From Stenotrophomonas maltophilia (lineage in GTDB: Bacteria; Pseudomonadota; Gammaproteobacteria; Xanthomonadales; Xanthomonadaceae): a stretch of DNA of 58,527 nt. This document shows positions 47,891 to 56,157 of this stretch, piece after piece. The DNA lies in assembly GCF_013464485.1 (NCBI RefSeq), contig NZ_RAUX01000002.1, positions 38,371 through 96,897 of the forward strand. The letters are read 5' to 3'. The notes below the pieces were generated by a model. That model was not told the DNA's origin and did no database searches. It saw nothing but the letters and a program-made list of their open reading frames with translations. Every line of letters starts with the position of its first letter. Positions within the stretch are counted from its first letter, which is position 1. Position numbers and translations under genes: made by a program.

Positions 47891-48347
47891 TCTGGTTGAT
47901 GGTGATCCTCTGCGTTCGCTTCTTCGGAGTGTGGCGAATTCTGAGTGAAGTTCAGTGCGCCCGACCAATGTCAAGAAGCAGGTTTCTTGTCATTTGCCGG
48001 CCTCCCATCTTGTTCACAATGAATCAAGGTGCGCGCGGGTGTGTGGTGTTCGTTGATCGTCGGCAGTGAGGTGTGTTCGTGTTTGATAATCTCACAGGGT
48101 TGGTGTCGAACAGGGGCGTGGCCACCGGCAACATCCACTGGCGCGCAGACGCGACTACCGTATTGGGTGCATCAGCCCGATCAGCAGGCTCCTGAAAACT
48201 GATCGGCGACGCCTGGAGAACCGCAACGATACCGAAGGCCAGCTGATCTCAATCATCATTTGGCGTAGTGAGAACTACATGATCCTGCCCGGCGCATTGA
48301 GCTGTGTCGTTAAGGAGGCGACGTCCCCGCGATCTTTCGAGGTTTGC
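47891..48347. other. Gene-free stretch with immunity-gene debris
   Basis: No convincing gene. Bases 48067-48092 match 50066-50091 (ribosome binding site and first codons of the SMI1/KNR4 gene) with one mismatch in 26, so this is the remnant of a lost gene start. After it, one frame stays open into the next gene (LENRNDTEGQLISIIIWRSE) and may be leftover of a displaced toxin tip or of a longer 5' end. Confidence 0.5.
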
Positions 48348-48977
48348 ATGCAGGAGCTGACTTCTCCCCGTTCGTCTGTCTTCTCATATGATCCTCGATG
48401 GGTAGAGGTTCGCTTGGGGGCTGAGCCCGCGCTCTACTACATGGGCTCCAATTCAAGCTTCTATGTCGATCAGGATCCAATGGGAGGCCGCATTCTGGCC
48501 CCTGTTGCAGATGTCCTGGTTGATCAGCCGGCTGGGACGCTGAGATTGGTGTCGGCCGATAGGGGCGAGCCCGTCGAGTACGTGGTGCCCGCGGGGTGTG
48601 ACTTCGACCGTCTCATCTTTGAGCTTGTGCATGCGCTGAAGGATTCGGGTCTGGCAGCAGGCGAGACCGATGACAAAATTGATGTGGCCTGTGAGGGTGG
48701 ACTGATCAAAACGTGCTACATCACTCGCGTGTTCGACGGGGATGCGCCTAGATCGCTGCGTATTGTTCGTAAAGAAGAGGGTATTCATGTCGTTATTCCT
48801 AGTCCGCGATATCAAGCTCGCGTCACTTCCTTGGTGATGAGTGGCGTTGAGCTGCTCATTGGGACCGATGACGGAGCAACCATAAAGCGTAAGCTCACTC
48901 TTCCTCAGTCCATTCTAATGTTCCTCACCGGTGTGGTTGACGAATTGCGAGAAGCTTCCGAGGGTGATAGCAGCTAA
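48348..48977 (+). CDS. Orphan immunity-like hypothetical protein
   Basis: Protein of 209 residues from ATG 48348, chosen because GAGG lies about 8 bases upstream; an ATG at 48279 is in frame. No signal peptide or membrane helix. The sequence (FSYDPRWVEVRLGAEPALYY, FVDQ-like and DPMGGRILAPVADVLVD segments) matches no family I can name. It sits in the row of immunity genes after the Rhs effector and shares their lower GC, so an immunity role for a toxin no longer present is the simplest reading. It ends 47 bases before the next small gene. Confidence 0.5.
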   Translation: MQELTSPRSSVFSYDPRWVEVRLGAEPALYYMGSNSSFYVDQDPMGGRILAPVADVLVDQPAGTLRLVSADRGEPVEYVVPAGCDFDRLIFELVHALKDSGLAAGETDDKIDVACEGGLIKTCYITRVFDGDAPRSLRIVRKEEGIHVVIPSPRYQARVTSLVMSGVELLIGTDDGATIKRKLTLPQSILMFLTGVVDELREASEGDSS

Positions 48978-49024
48978 TAGGATTGTTGATCGCGCTTTGT
49001 CGCAGTTGGACCTATGGAGTGCAG

Positions 49025-49423
49025 ATGAGAGTGACGTTGAGCGGAAGGATGGGCGGACCAGAGATGGGGGTAAAGTATCAGGCTGAAATCGTCCAGGCAC
49101 GCGCTAGATTGAAGTTCGCGTTCGCAGAGCTGTCTATTGATGGTCTGGAGACGATCGATGTTGAATTGTGGATCAGTGGCAGTTTGACAGAATATTGCCC
49201 GGAAGGGATTTCATCGTCGGTTAGATTCTCTGCCAAGAAAAAAAGTGTTCTGCTTGCTGTCTGCGTTGGAAAGGACGAGGCAATGTCCATCGATGATGAT
49301 TGCGCTGCATCGGCAATTGGAGGTTGGCTGACGCGCGGTTTCGAAAGTGCAAAGCTGCCGCGCAGTGCCGGTAAGATCGATTTCTCGGGTGTTGCTGGCG
49401 CCGTGAAGCTCTGTTTCGCTTGA
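49025..49423 (+). CDS. Orphan immunity-like small protein
   Basis: Protein of 132 residues starting at ATG 49025. It has alternating strands with ETIDVELWISGSLTEYCPEG and KKKSVLLAVCVGKDEA, all soluble. The layout (short basic-acidic strands, WISG) is like small immunity proteins of polymorphic toxin systems, but no family can be assigned with confidence. The next immunity gene begins 17 bases after its stop, so the two are probably cotranscribed. No cognate toxin is visible in the window. Confidence 0.5.
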   Translation: MRVTLSGRMGGPEMGVKYQAEIVQARARLKFAFAELSIDGLETIDVELWISGSLTEYCPEGISSSVRFSAKKKSVLLAVCVGKDEAMSIDDDCAASAIGGWLTRGFESAKLPRSAGKIDFSGVAGAVKLCFA

Positions 49424-49440
49424 TTGATTCAGGAGGCCTG

Positions 49441-49911
49441 GTGTGTCCTGATTGGAGTTCCTGTTTTGAGCGCCTTGATGAAATGATCGCTGGATCGGCG
49501 CGGGTAAGGGTGTTTCCTGGCCGTGCTGCTTCTCCGGAGCTTGTGGAGGATGCAGAGAAGGAGCTTGGCTTGGCTCTGCCCGTTTCCTACAAGGCTTGGC
49601 TAGTTGAGTTTGGCAACCTTTTTGTAGGTCCAGATCCCGTTTTCGGCCTCGCAGATGCGGAGAACCGTGACGTGGCTGATGACGACCTTGTCTACAACGC
49701 TCGCTTGGTCGAGGAGAACGGCTTTCCGCCAGAAGGCCTGATTCCGATTTTTGTTCCGGACTCGGACGAAGCCTTCTACTTCGATACACGTGAAGGATTG
49801 AAGGATGGAGAGTATCCAATTCTGCGGTACGACTACAATACCGGGGAGTTCGAGTTCTCTTCGCCATCATTCTTTGATTTCCTGATGGGCCTCGTTCGTC
49901 ACTCAGCGTAG
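49441..49911 (+). CDS. SMI1/KNR4 (SUKH) family immunity protein A
   Basis: Immunity protein of 156 residues. GTG 49441 is chosen because AGGAGG ends six bases before it; a TTG at 49420 is in frame but less likely. SUKH marks are clear: DAEKELGLALPVSYKAWLVE, FGNLFVGPDPVFGLAD and SDEAFYFDTREGL followed by YDYNTGEFEF. SUKH proteins neutralise diverse nuclease and other toxins of polymorphic systems. No cognate toxin is adjacent, so it is an orphan. A decayed copy of its 5' part lies at 50578-50736 and a paralogue at 50078. Confidence 0.82.
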   Translation: MCPDWSSCFERLDEMIAGSARVRVFPGRAASPELVEDAEKELGLALPVSYKAWLVEFGNLFVGPDPVFGLADAENRDVADDDLVYNARLVEENGFPPEGLIPIFVPDSDEAFYFDTREGLKDGEYPILRYDYNTGEFEFSSPSFFDFLMGLVRHSA

Positions 49912-50077
49912 AAGGGCTTTCGGGCCTTAAGGCTTGCGCAGTCGATAGCATCTTCGGCATCGCTTCAAGTGCGGCTTAGCTGGACCCTGCTGCATTGGCC
50001 ACGACCCTGTTCGGCGCCATTGAGCAGGTGCAGGACAAGGCAACGCGCTGGCTATCTTCCGACAATGAGGTGTGTTC

Positions 50078-50524
50078 ATGTTTGATAATCTGGAGGCGCT
50101 GGTGGCGCAGCACCCGCGAGTCAAGGTGTTCCCAGGGCGCCAGGTTGAACCTGGCCTTATCCGGGAGGCCGAAGCTGAGCTGGGGATCCCATTGCCTGAT
50201 TCGTACAAGGAGTGGTTGCTCAAGTATGGGAATCTGAGGGTCGGTGCTTATCCTGTCCTGACCCTTGCGCCTCGGGATGTGCGTGAAATTTCCGATAGTG
50301 ATCTGATCTGCAATTTCAGGCTGGATTCACGTGATGGCGACCTGCCGGGCGGGTATATCTCAATTCATCTGCCGGATGCGGATGAATCATTCTATTTCGA
50401 TACCAGTAACGGGCTGATTGGTGGGGAGTATCCAGTTGTCAGGCGGGATTGGTCTGACGGATCTTATGAGCCGTTTGTCGATAGTTTTATGGGCTTTCTA
50501 GAGGAGATTGTTCGGCGGGCCTGA
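50078..50524 (+). CDS. SMI1/KNR4 (SUKH) family immunity protein B
   Basis: Immunity protein of 148 residues from ATG 50078 (GTG 50072 also possible), with GAGG seven bases upstream. Motifs parallel the preceding paralogue: REAEAELGIPLPDSYKEWLL, YGNLRVGAYPVLTLAP, ADESFYFDTSNGLIGGEYPV and RRDWSDGSYEPF. Cytosolic, no helices. The first 26 bases of the gene region, including the ribosome binding site, are duplicated at 48067-48092. It is an orphan immunity gene, probably kept from a displaced Rhs toxin or guarding against siblings. Confidence 0.82.
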   Translation: MFDNLEALVAQHPRVKVFPGRQVEPGLIREAEAELGIPLPDSYKEWLLKYGNLRVGAYPVLTLAPRDVREISDSDLICNFRLDSRDGDLPGGYISIHLPDADESFYFDTSNGLIGGEYPVVRRDWSDGSYEPFVDSFMGFLEEIVRRA

Positions 50525-50577
50525 TGTAATTTGCGATTTCGTGCGTCACAAATGAATGATGGAATTTGATGAGGTTC

Positions 50578-50736
50578 GATTGGGTTCCAGAACTTGAACG
50601 TGTGATGAAATTATCGCTGGAATATCGTGCCTCAGGGTCATTCCTGGCCGCGCTGCTCCTTCACGGCTGATGGAGGATGCAGGGGAGTGCTTGGCCTGCC
50701 TCGGCCGCTGTCCCACAAGGCACGGCTAACTGAGTG
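50578..50736 (+). pseudogene. Decayed SMI1/KNR4 immunity gene fragment
   Basis: The stretch aligns by eye with the 5' third of immunity gene A (49450-49610): shared runs include TTCCTGGCCG, TGGAGGATGCAG and TACAAGGC/CACAAGGC. Frameshifts and a TGA (50668-50670) break the frame. It ends exactly where the displaced Rhs core fragment begins, so the two were joined by recombination. Confidence 0.75.
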
Positions 50737-50931
50737 TCGGCCGGTAACCGCGTTGCGTTTGGCTGCGACCTGCGGGACCAGACGGTATCGCTGGGGATCA
50801 ATGACGAGTCGCCGATCTCGATGGAACGTGAAGCGCTGGGCCGCACCACGCGAGAGCAGTTGAGCCCGCATCTGCAACGCGAGTTCACCTACGACAGCCG
50901 CAATCTGCTGACCTCGCGGTCGGTACTGAAG
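50737..50931 (+). pseudogene. Displaced Rhs core fragment
   Basis: These 195 bases match the Rhs gene at 45216-45410 without gaps; about 24 mismatches were counted by eye (roughly 88% identity). Translated, both give the YD-repeat block around RDQTVS-INDESPIS and HLQR-FTYDSRNLLT. The copy starts and ends abruptly: it is neither followed by the rest of the core nor by a DPLGL motif. GC-rich codon use returns here. It is evidence of an older Rhs tip displaced from the main gene. Confidence 0.88.
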
Positions 50932-51007
50932 ATCGCATTGAGATCTTCGTCAGGTGCACGGTTCACGAATCTATTGGAAGGTGAACTCCCGGTTTTGGGG
51001 GCTACAC

Positions 51008-51595
51008 GTGACTGGAAATTCGTTCTCTCGCTTCTACGATGCGGGTTCGCTGGAAGTGAGTGCCAAGGTGCTTGGCGACTTTGGACTTGATCCTTTGTCC
51101 AGTGAGTTGATGTTGAAGCTCGGTTTGCCGTCAAGACTTCCTGGTGAAGTACCCGTTGTGCAGTTCGAAGCGCCGCAGATAGCCGATTTCTATGGCGAGG
51201 CGCTTCTGGTCGTGGCGCACGAGCCATGGGGAAAGGAACTGCTGCTCTGCCTTTCCTTGGCCGGAAAGGTTATTGCGGCAGGTGACGGCGGACATCAGTT
51301 CGTCAATAGTCGCCTTTCGAGCTTCCTTGGCTTTCTGAAGGCGTATGAGGTATTTCAAGCGCAGGCAACATCAGGCGATTCCATGCCGGTTGTCTACTCT
51401 CAGGCAGTAATGCAGGCCAGACTTGAGGCGTTCAAGCGAGGCGAGATTCACGCGCGTCCAGCAAGACAAGGGTTCAATCGCGATGATGAAATCAAGGCGA
51501 TGGCGGCGGCATGGGCAAGGCTTGATCCTGCTGCACTTGCCGATGGTTCATGGTGGTCCGTCGTGCTGGAGCAGCTCGAAGACGGCCTGATCTGA
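51008..51595 (+). CDS. SUKH-4-like immunity protein
   Basis: Protein of about 195 residues. GTG 51008 is preferred (GGGGG seven bases upstream); the frame is open from 50954. ELMLKLGLPSRLP, ELLLCLSLAGKVIAAGDG and QFVNSRLSSFLGFLKAYEVF resemble SUKH-4 immunity proteins, in which a Gly-Leu-Pro turn and a phenylalanine-Val-Asn-Ser motif recur. The C-terminal part (RDDEIKAMAAAWARLDPAAL) ends with WWSVVLEQLEDGL. It follows the displaced Rhs fragment by 76 bases, so its cognate toxin tip was probably between them and has been lost. Confidence 0.65.
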   Translation: MTGNSFSRFYDAGSLEVSAKVLGDFGLDPLSSELMLKLGLPSRLPGEVPVVQFEAPQIADFYGEALLVVAHEPWGKELLLCLSLAGKVIAAGDGGHQFVNSRLSSFLGFLKAYEVFQAQATSGDSMPVVYSQAVMQARLEAFKRGEIHARPARQGFNRDDEIKAMAAAWARLDPAALADGSWWSVVLEQLEDGLI

Positions 51596-51628
51596 AGCTG
51601 CGCTGTGCGGGACGGCATCCCGAAGTCG

Positions 51629-51638
51629 CCCCCCCCCC
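51629..51638 (+). promoter_or_regulatory. Homopolymeric C tract upstream of the VIT/vWA gene
   Basis: A run of ten C lies 61 bases before the ATG at 51700. Tracts of this length are prone to slippage and might vary promoter spacing or a leader. It might equally be neutral or a sequencing uncertainty. Confidence 0.35.
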
Positions 51639-51699
51639 ATCCAACCCCATTTGCCCCAGCCACGCGTTGAACCGTCCAACCTCCCGCTGGAGCAGTCCG

Positions 51700-54618
51700 A
51701 TGCCCCTCGTCCGCCGTGTGATTCCATCCGTACTGGCCCTGCTGCTCTGCGCTGTCGCCGGGGTCGCCCAGGCGCAGTCCAGCAAGGCCGTCCGGCCCGT
51801 CCGGTCGGTGCCACTACTGCAGGTTGCCGGCGCCGAGCAGCCCGTCGCGCTGCGCAAGGCCAGCATCGAGGGTGAGGTCCACGCCGGCATCGCCCAGACC
51901 CGCATCACCCTGGAGTTCCACAATCCGAACCGTCGGGTGCTGGAAGGGGAGTTGCAGTTCCCGTTGGCCGAGGGCCAGCAGATCACCGGGTTTGCCCTGG
52001 ATATCGGCGGCGAACTGCGCGAGGCGGTGCCGGTGCCCAAGGATCGCGGCCGCCAGGTCTTCGAGGAGATCGCCCGCCGTGGCGTCGACCCCGGCCTGCT
52101 GGAGCAGACGGCGGGCAACCAGTTCCGCCTGCGCATCTACCCGCTGCCGGCCGGTGGCAGTCGCCGCGTGCAGCTGGTGCTGCGCGAGCCGTTGGCCTTT
52201 TCCAGCCGAGGCTGGCGGTGGACGCTGCCGCTGCAGTTCGCCGCAGGTGCCGCCTCCGTTGCAGTGAAGGTGCAGGCGCCGGGGGCGATGGCTGCAGGTA
52301 CCGCACCGTTCCAGATCACGGCGGGCCAGCTGCAATGGCAGGGCCAGGGTGCGCAGCTGCCGCCACAGCTGCAATGGACCCTTCCGGCCGAAAGAAAGCC
52401 GCAGGTGCAGGTGGCGCCGTGGCAGGACGGCCACTATCTGCTGGCACAGGTGCCGGTGCCGGCCAGCGGTACTCCCCGCACGCTGCCGAGTGAGGTCGGC
52501 CTGCTGTGGGATGGTTCGGGTTCCTCCGGCCGGCGCGACCGCGCACGTGAGTTCGCGCTGCTGGATCGCTACTTCGCCGCAGTGGGCAATGGCACGGTCG
52601 CGCTGACCGTGCTGCGCGACCGCGCTGAACCGGTGCGTCGCTTCCGGATCCGCGCAGGAAACTGGAGCGAGCTGCGCGCGGCGTTGCAGGCGGTGCGCCC
52701 GGACGGTGCCAGTGCGCTGACCCAGTGGCAGCCGCAGCCGAGCGTGAAGGAGTACCTGCTGGTCAGCGACGGCCTGCTGACCTACGGGCCGGAGCAGCTG
52801 CCAGCGATGGCGCCGGATCAGCGCCTGTTTGCCGTCAGCAGCGCCGGTGCCCGCACCGACAGCACGCGCCTGCGCAGCTGGAGCGAAGCGCACGGTGGCC
52901 GCTTCGTCGCCCTGGAAGCCGACGTCGATGCCGCCGCGCGTGCACTCCTGTCTTCGCCGCTGGATGTACAGGTGGACGCGGGGCGTGGCGTGCAGGACGT
53001 GGTGATTGATCGTCGCAGCGAAGCCGAAGGCTGGCTGTGGCTGCACGCGCGGTTGGCGGCGGACGGTGTGCCGATGCGGGTGCGCGTTGGTGGTGGTGAG
53101 TGGCTGGCGCTGCCGGCCACGCAGAAGAGCGACGACGGTGAACTGCTCGCCGGTTTGTGGGCGCAGGCGCGCCTGCAGCAGCTGGCGGCCGACCGTCGCG
53201 GCAACCGCGAGGCGATGCAGCGCCTGTCGCAGCAGTTCGGCCTGGTCGGGCCGGATACCTCGCTGATCGTGCTGGAAACGCTGGAGGATTACCTGCGCTA
53301 CGCGATCCGTCCGGCGGGCAAGCTGCGCGCCGAGTACGACGCCCGCTTCGCGCGCCAGGTGAGCGACCGCGCCGCTGCCGATCGCCGGCGTCTGGACGAG
53401 GTGGCCGCACGCTGGAAGGAGCGCCAGCAGTGGTGGAGCCGCAGTTGGCCGAAGGATGCGCCGCCGCAGTTGAAGGGCAGGGGGCTGGAAGTGGCGTCTG
53501 CAGATGCTGCGATGGAATCGGCGCCGGTGGCGATGCTGGCGGCACCTGCTCCGGCGGCCCCGCCTGCACCGATGGCAGCGGCAGCCGAGCAGCGCAGGGA
53601 GGCCAGCAGCGCACGCGCGCGCCGCTCCGTGTCCGCGGCGAACCAGACGCTCGACGCGGTGGTGGTCACCGGTTCGGCCATCGATCAAGCCGGGCCCGCC
53701 AACGAGGGCGAGCTCGGCATCCAGCTGGCCGCATGGCAGCCGGATTCGGCCATTGCCCAGCGCCTGCGCCAAGGGCCCTCCGCGCAGCTGTACAACCGCT
53801 ATCTGGCCGAGCGCGATGCGCATGCCGACAGCAGTGCGTTCTTCCTGGATGTGGCCGATCTGCTGCTGGAACAGGGCCAGCGCGAGCTGGCGCTGCGTGT
53901 ACTGTCGAACCTGGCCGAGATGGACCTGGACAACCGCCACCTGTTGCGCGTGCTCGGCTACCGGCTGATGCAGGCCGATACGCCCGCGCTGGCGGTGCCG
54001 GTGTTCGAGCAGGTGCTGGCGATGGGCCAGGAAGAACCGCAGAGTTTCCGTGACCTCGGCCTGGCGCTGGCCGCCGCCGGAAAGCCGCAGCAGGCGCTGG
54101 CGCCGCTGTACCAGGTGGTGGTGCGGCCCTGGGACAACCGCTTCGATGGCATCGCGCTGATCGCCTTGGATGAGCTCACCAACCTGGTCGCGCGCAGCAC
54201 GCCACGGCTGGATACCCGCAACATCGACCCGCGCCTGCTGCAGGCGATGCCGCTGGACCTGCGCGTGGTGCTGTCCTGGGATGCCGACAACAGCGACATG
54301 GACCTGTGGGTGACCGACCCGAACGGCGAGCGTGCGTACTACGGCAATCGCCTGACCTACCAGGGCGGGCAGATGTCGCAGGACTTCACGGGTGGCTATG
54401 GCCCCGAGCAGTTCTCGCTGCGCAACGCCAAGCCGGGCAAGTACAAGGTGGAAGCGAACTACTTCGGCAGCCGCCAGCAGCTGGTGACCGGGGCGACGAC
54501 GCTGATGCTGCGCCTGACCACCCACTGGGGCACGCCTAAGCAGAAGGACCAGATGGTGACGATGCGGCTGAAGGACCGCGCCGAGACCGTGCTGGTCGGC
54601 GAGTTCGAGGTGAAGTAG
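51700..54618 (+). CDS. Exported VIT/vWA/DUF2135 protein
   Basis: Large exported protein of 972 residues from ATG 51700, with a signal peptide ending near AQAQ (about 26). Domains in order: VIT domain (about 40-165, with ARITLEFHNPNRR-like strand and FPLAEGQQITGFALDIGG), a vWA domain (about 265-430) with a MIDAS-type DGSGSS, a low-complexity Ala/Pro stretch, a TPR-like region (about 680-820: LRVLSNLAEMDLDNRH) and a C-terminal DUF2135 (VLSWDADNSDMDLWVTDPNG). An internal LDAVVVTGSA at about 650 resembles the start of TonB-receptor plugs. Probably a periplasmic or surface protein; function unknown. Confidence 0.83.
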   Translation: MPLVRRVIPSVLALLLCAVAGVAQAQSSKAVRPVRSVPLLQVAGAEQPVALRKASIEGEVHAGIAQTRITLEFHNPNRRVLEGELQFPLAEGQQITGFALDIGGELREAVPVPKDRGRQVFEEIARRGVDPGLLEQTAGNQFRLRIYPLPAGGSRRVQLVLREPLAFSSRGWRWTLPLQFAAGAASVAVKVQAPGAMAAGTAPFQITAGQLQWQGQGAQLPPQLQWTLPAERKPQVQVAPWQDGHYLLAQVPVPASGTPRTLPSEVGLLWDGSGSSGRRDRAREFALLDRYFAAVGNGTVALTVLRDRAEPVRRFRIRAGNWSELRAALQAVRPDGASALTQWQPQPSVKEYLLVSDGLLTYGPEQLPAMAPDQRLFAVSSAGARTDSTRLRSWSEAHGGRFVALEADVDAAARALLSSPLDVQVDAGRGVQDVVIDRRSEAEGWLWLHARLAADGVPMRVRVGGGEWLALPATQKSDDGELLAGLWAQARLQQLAADRRGNREAMQRLSQQFGLVGPDTSLIVLETLEDYLRYAIRPAGKLRAEYDARFARQVSDRAAADRRRLDEVAARWKERQQWWSRSWPKDAPPQLKGRGLEVASADAAMESAPVAMLAAPAPAAPPAPMAAAAEQRREASSARARRSVSAANQTLDAVVVTGSAIDQAGPANEGELGIQLAAWQPDSAIAQRLRQGPSAQLYNRYLAERDAHADSSAFFLDVADLLLEQGQRELALRVLSNLAEMDLDNRHLLRVLGYRLMQADTPALAVPVFEQVLAMGQEEPQSFRDLGLALAAAGKPQQALAPLYQVVVRPWDNRFDGIALIALDELTNLVARSTPRLDTRNIDPRLLQAMPLDLRVVLSWDADNSDMDLWVTDPNGERAYYGNRLTYQGGQMSQDFTGGYGPEQFSLRNAKPGKYKVEANYFGSRQQLVTGATTLMLRLTTHWGTPKQKDQMVTMRLKDRAETVLVGEFEVK

Positions 54619-54654
54619 CGCCATGCCATGCGTGGCTGCCCAAGCCGCGATCCT

Positions 54655-54803
54655 GTAGAGCCGATCCCATGCTCGGCTCACCGCAGAAGCAGCCGAACAT
54701 GGGCGCCGCCGTTGAGGACTGCGGATCATCGGTTCATCGGTGGGTCGCGCCCAACCCATGCGCTGCGCATGGCAGGGGTAGTCGAGCATGGGCTCGGTTC
54801 TAC
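54655..54803. repeat. SMAG repeat cluster
   Basis: GTAG at 54655 and CTAC at 54800-54803 bound several palindromic units with GAGCC..ATGGGCTCGG cores and an inner CCCATGCGCTGCGCATGG. The right half overlaps the 3' end of the acyltransferase gene and encodes its last residues. Confidence 0.65.
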
Positions 54804-55994
54804 ATCGGCGTGACGCTCGCTGCGCCGTTGCGGATCGGCTTTCAGCCCGAACAGCGGCCGCAGCCAGCGCGTGCGGCGGATCAGCAGTTCGTGGATCAAC
54901 AGGCAACCAGCCACCGTGCCGCCCAGCAGCAGGGGCGGTTCCAGCCACGGCCCCAGTTGCAGCGGCTTGAGCCAGGACAGCAGCGCGATGATCAGGCTCT
55001 GGTGCAGCATGTACCACGGATAGATCGCCTCGGTGCAGTACGGCAGCCAGCGGAACGGGCGGTCGAGCAGCACCTTGCCCCAGCCGAGGATGGCCAGCAG
55101 CGCGGTCCACACATACAGCGACTGGGTGGTCCTGACCTGCAGATCCCAGAACGGTTCGGGCCACTGCCGCAGCGGTGAATCGTCCGGCAGCAGCTGGCCG
55201 AGGATGCGCAGGCCCATGTACCAGCCCACCGCCGCCAGGGCCAGCCACAGCGTCATGCGGCGCAGGGCGACGACCCGTTCCCAGAACATCGGCTCGCGCG
55301 CCAGCAGGTAACCCGCCAGGAACACCGTGGCGTACTTGGCGTGCTGGTACCAGTCGCTCATCAGCGCATTGGTGGCGGGGTAGATCGGCTCCAGCCAGAC
55401 CACCCAGGCCAGCAGCAGGGCAAACGGGATGCCGATCAGCAGGGGCGGCGAGGCGGCCATGCGGGCCACGGCCCTGCGCACCACTGCCAGGCCCAGCACC
55501 GGCATCAACAGCACCAGCGCCAGCGTGTAGTTCCACAGGTAGGCCAGGTACCACAGATGGTTCCAGGTGATGCCGTACTGCCAGCCGGCAAAGCTGTTTG
55601 CCGGCCATGGCCGCGCCTGCCAGTAGCGCAGCAGGAAGTGGCCGAACCCTGGCGCCACATGGCCGTTGGCAACGCCCTCGCAATAGGGCTGGATCGGCAC
55701 GATCACGAACATGCCGAACAGCAGCGGCAGCAGCAGCCGCCAGGTGCGCTGCCCGGCAAAGTGCAGCAGCCTTCCTTCCGGGCGCATCAGCGCGATGGCG
55801 ATACCCGAGATCAGGAACAGCAGCGACATTCGCCAGCGGTTGAAGAACAGCATCGGCCATTGCAGCCATTCGGCGGTGTGCACGCTCTTGAGGTGGAAGC
55901 CCCAGTCGTCCACGTAGGCCATGCCGGTGTGGTAGAGGATCAGCAGCGCGAAGGCGAACACGCGCAGGGCGTCGATGTCGTGGCGTCGGGTCAT
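54726..55994 (-). CDS. Acyltransferase family 3 membrane protein
   Basis: Integral membrane acyltransferase (PF01757 type) of 422 residues from ATG 55994, about ten helices. The N-terminus RRHDIDALRVFAFALLILYH contains the family's early Arg-x-x-Asp-x-x-Arg. Further marks are NRWRMSLLFLISG, FGHFLLRYW and YPWYMLHQS with the conserved late His. Such proteins O-acetylate or succinylate surface glycans and other substrates; the target is unknown. The last 25 or so residues are encoded by a SMAG repeat and rich in Arg, Ser and Pro, so the original end was probably near GLKADP. It is divergent from the LytTR gene. Confidence 0.83.
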   Translation of the reverse strand: MTRRHDIDALRVFAFALLILYHTGMAYVDDWGFHLKSVHTAEWLQWPMLFFNRWRMSLLFLISGIAIALMRPEGRLLHFAGQRTWRLLLPLLFGMFVIVPIQPYCEGVANGHVAPGFGHFLLRYWQARPWPANSFAGWQYGITWNHLWYLAYLWNYTLALVLLMPVLGLAVVRRAVARMAASPPLLIGIPFALLLAWVVWLEPIYPATNALMSDWYQHAKYATVFLAGYLLAREPMFWERVVALRRMTLWLALAAVGWYMGLRILGQLLPDDSPLRQWPEPFWDLQVRTTQSLYVWTALLAILGWGKVLLDRPFRWLPYCTEAIYPWYMLHQSLIIALLSWLKPLQLGPWLEPPLLLGGTVAGCLLIHELLIRRTRWLRPLFGLKADPQRRSERHADVEPSPCSTTPAMRSAWVGRDPPMNR

Positions 55995-56157
55995 GGTCGG
56001 GCCAGGCCGGGAGGTTGTGCCAATCTCGCCCTCACTGGTGGGTCGGGCCATCGCCAGGGGCCTGCCGGCGCCCGTGCAGTGACCAATGGCGGGCGTGATG
56101 GGACCAATGGAGCGGCTACCCTCGGTCCCTTCAGGCAGGCTGGAGAGCCACCCCACC

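Noticed and set aside
51814-55869. Minus-strand open frame of 1351 codons
   Set aside because: It runs antisense to the VIT/vWA gene and in another frame across the acyltransferase gene. Its composition (Arg, Gln, His, Ala-rich) is typical of shadow frames in high-GC DNA, and it has no recognisable domain.
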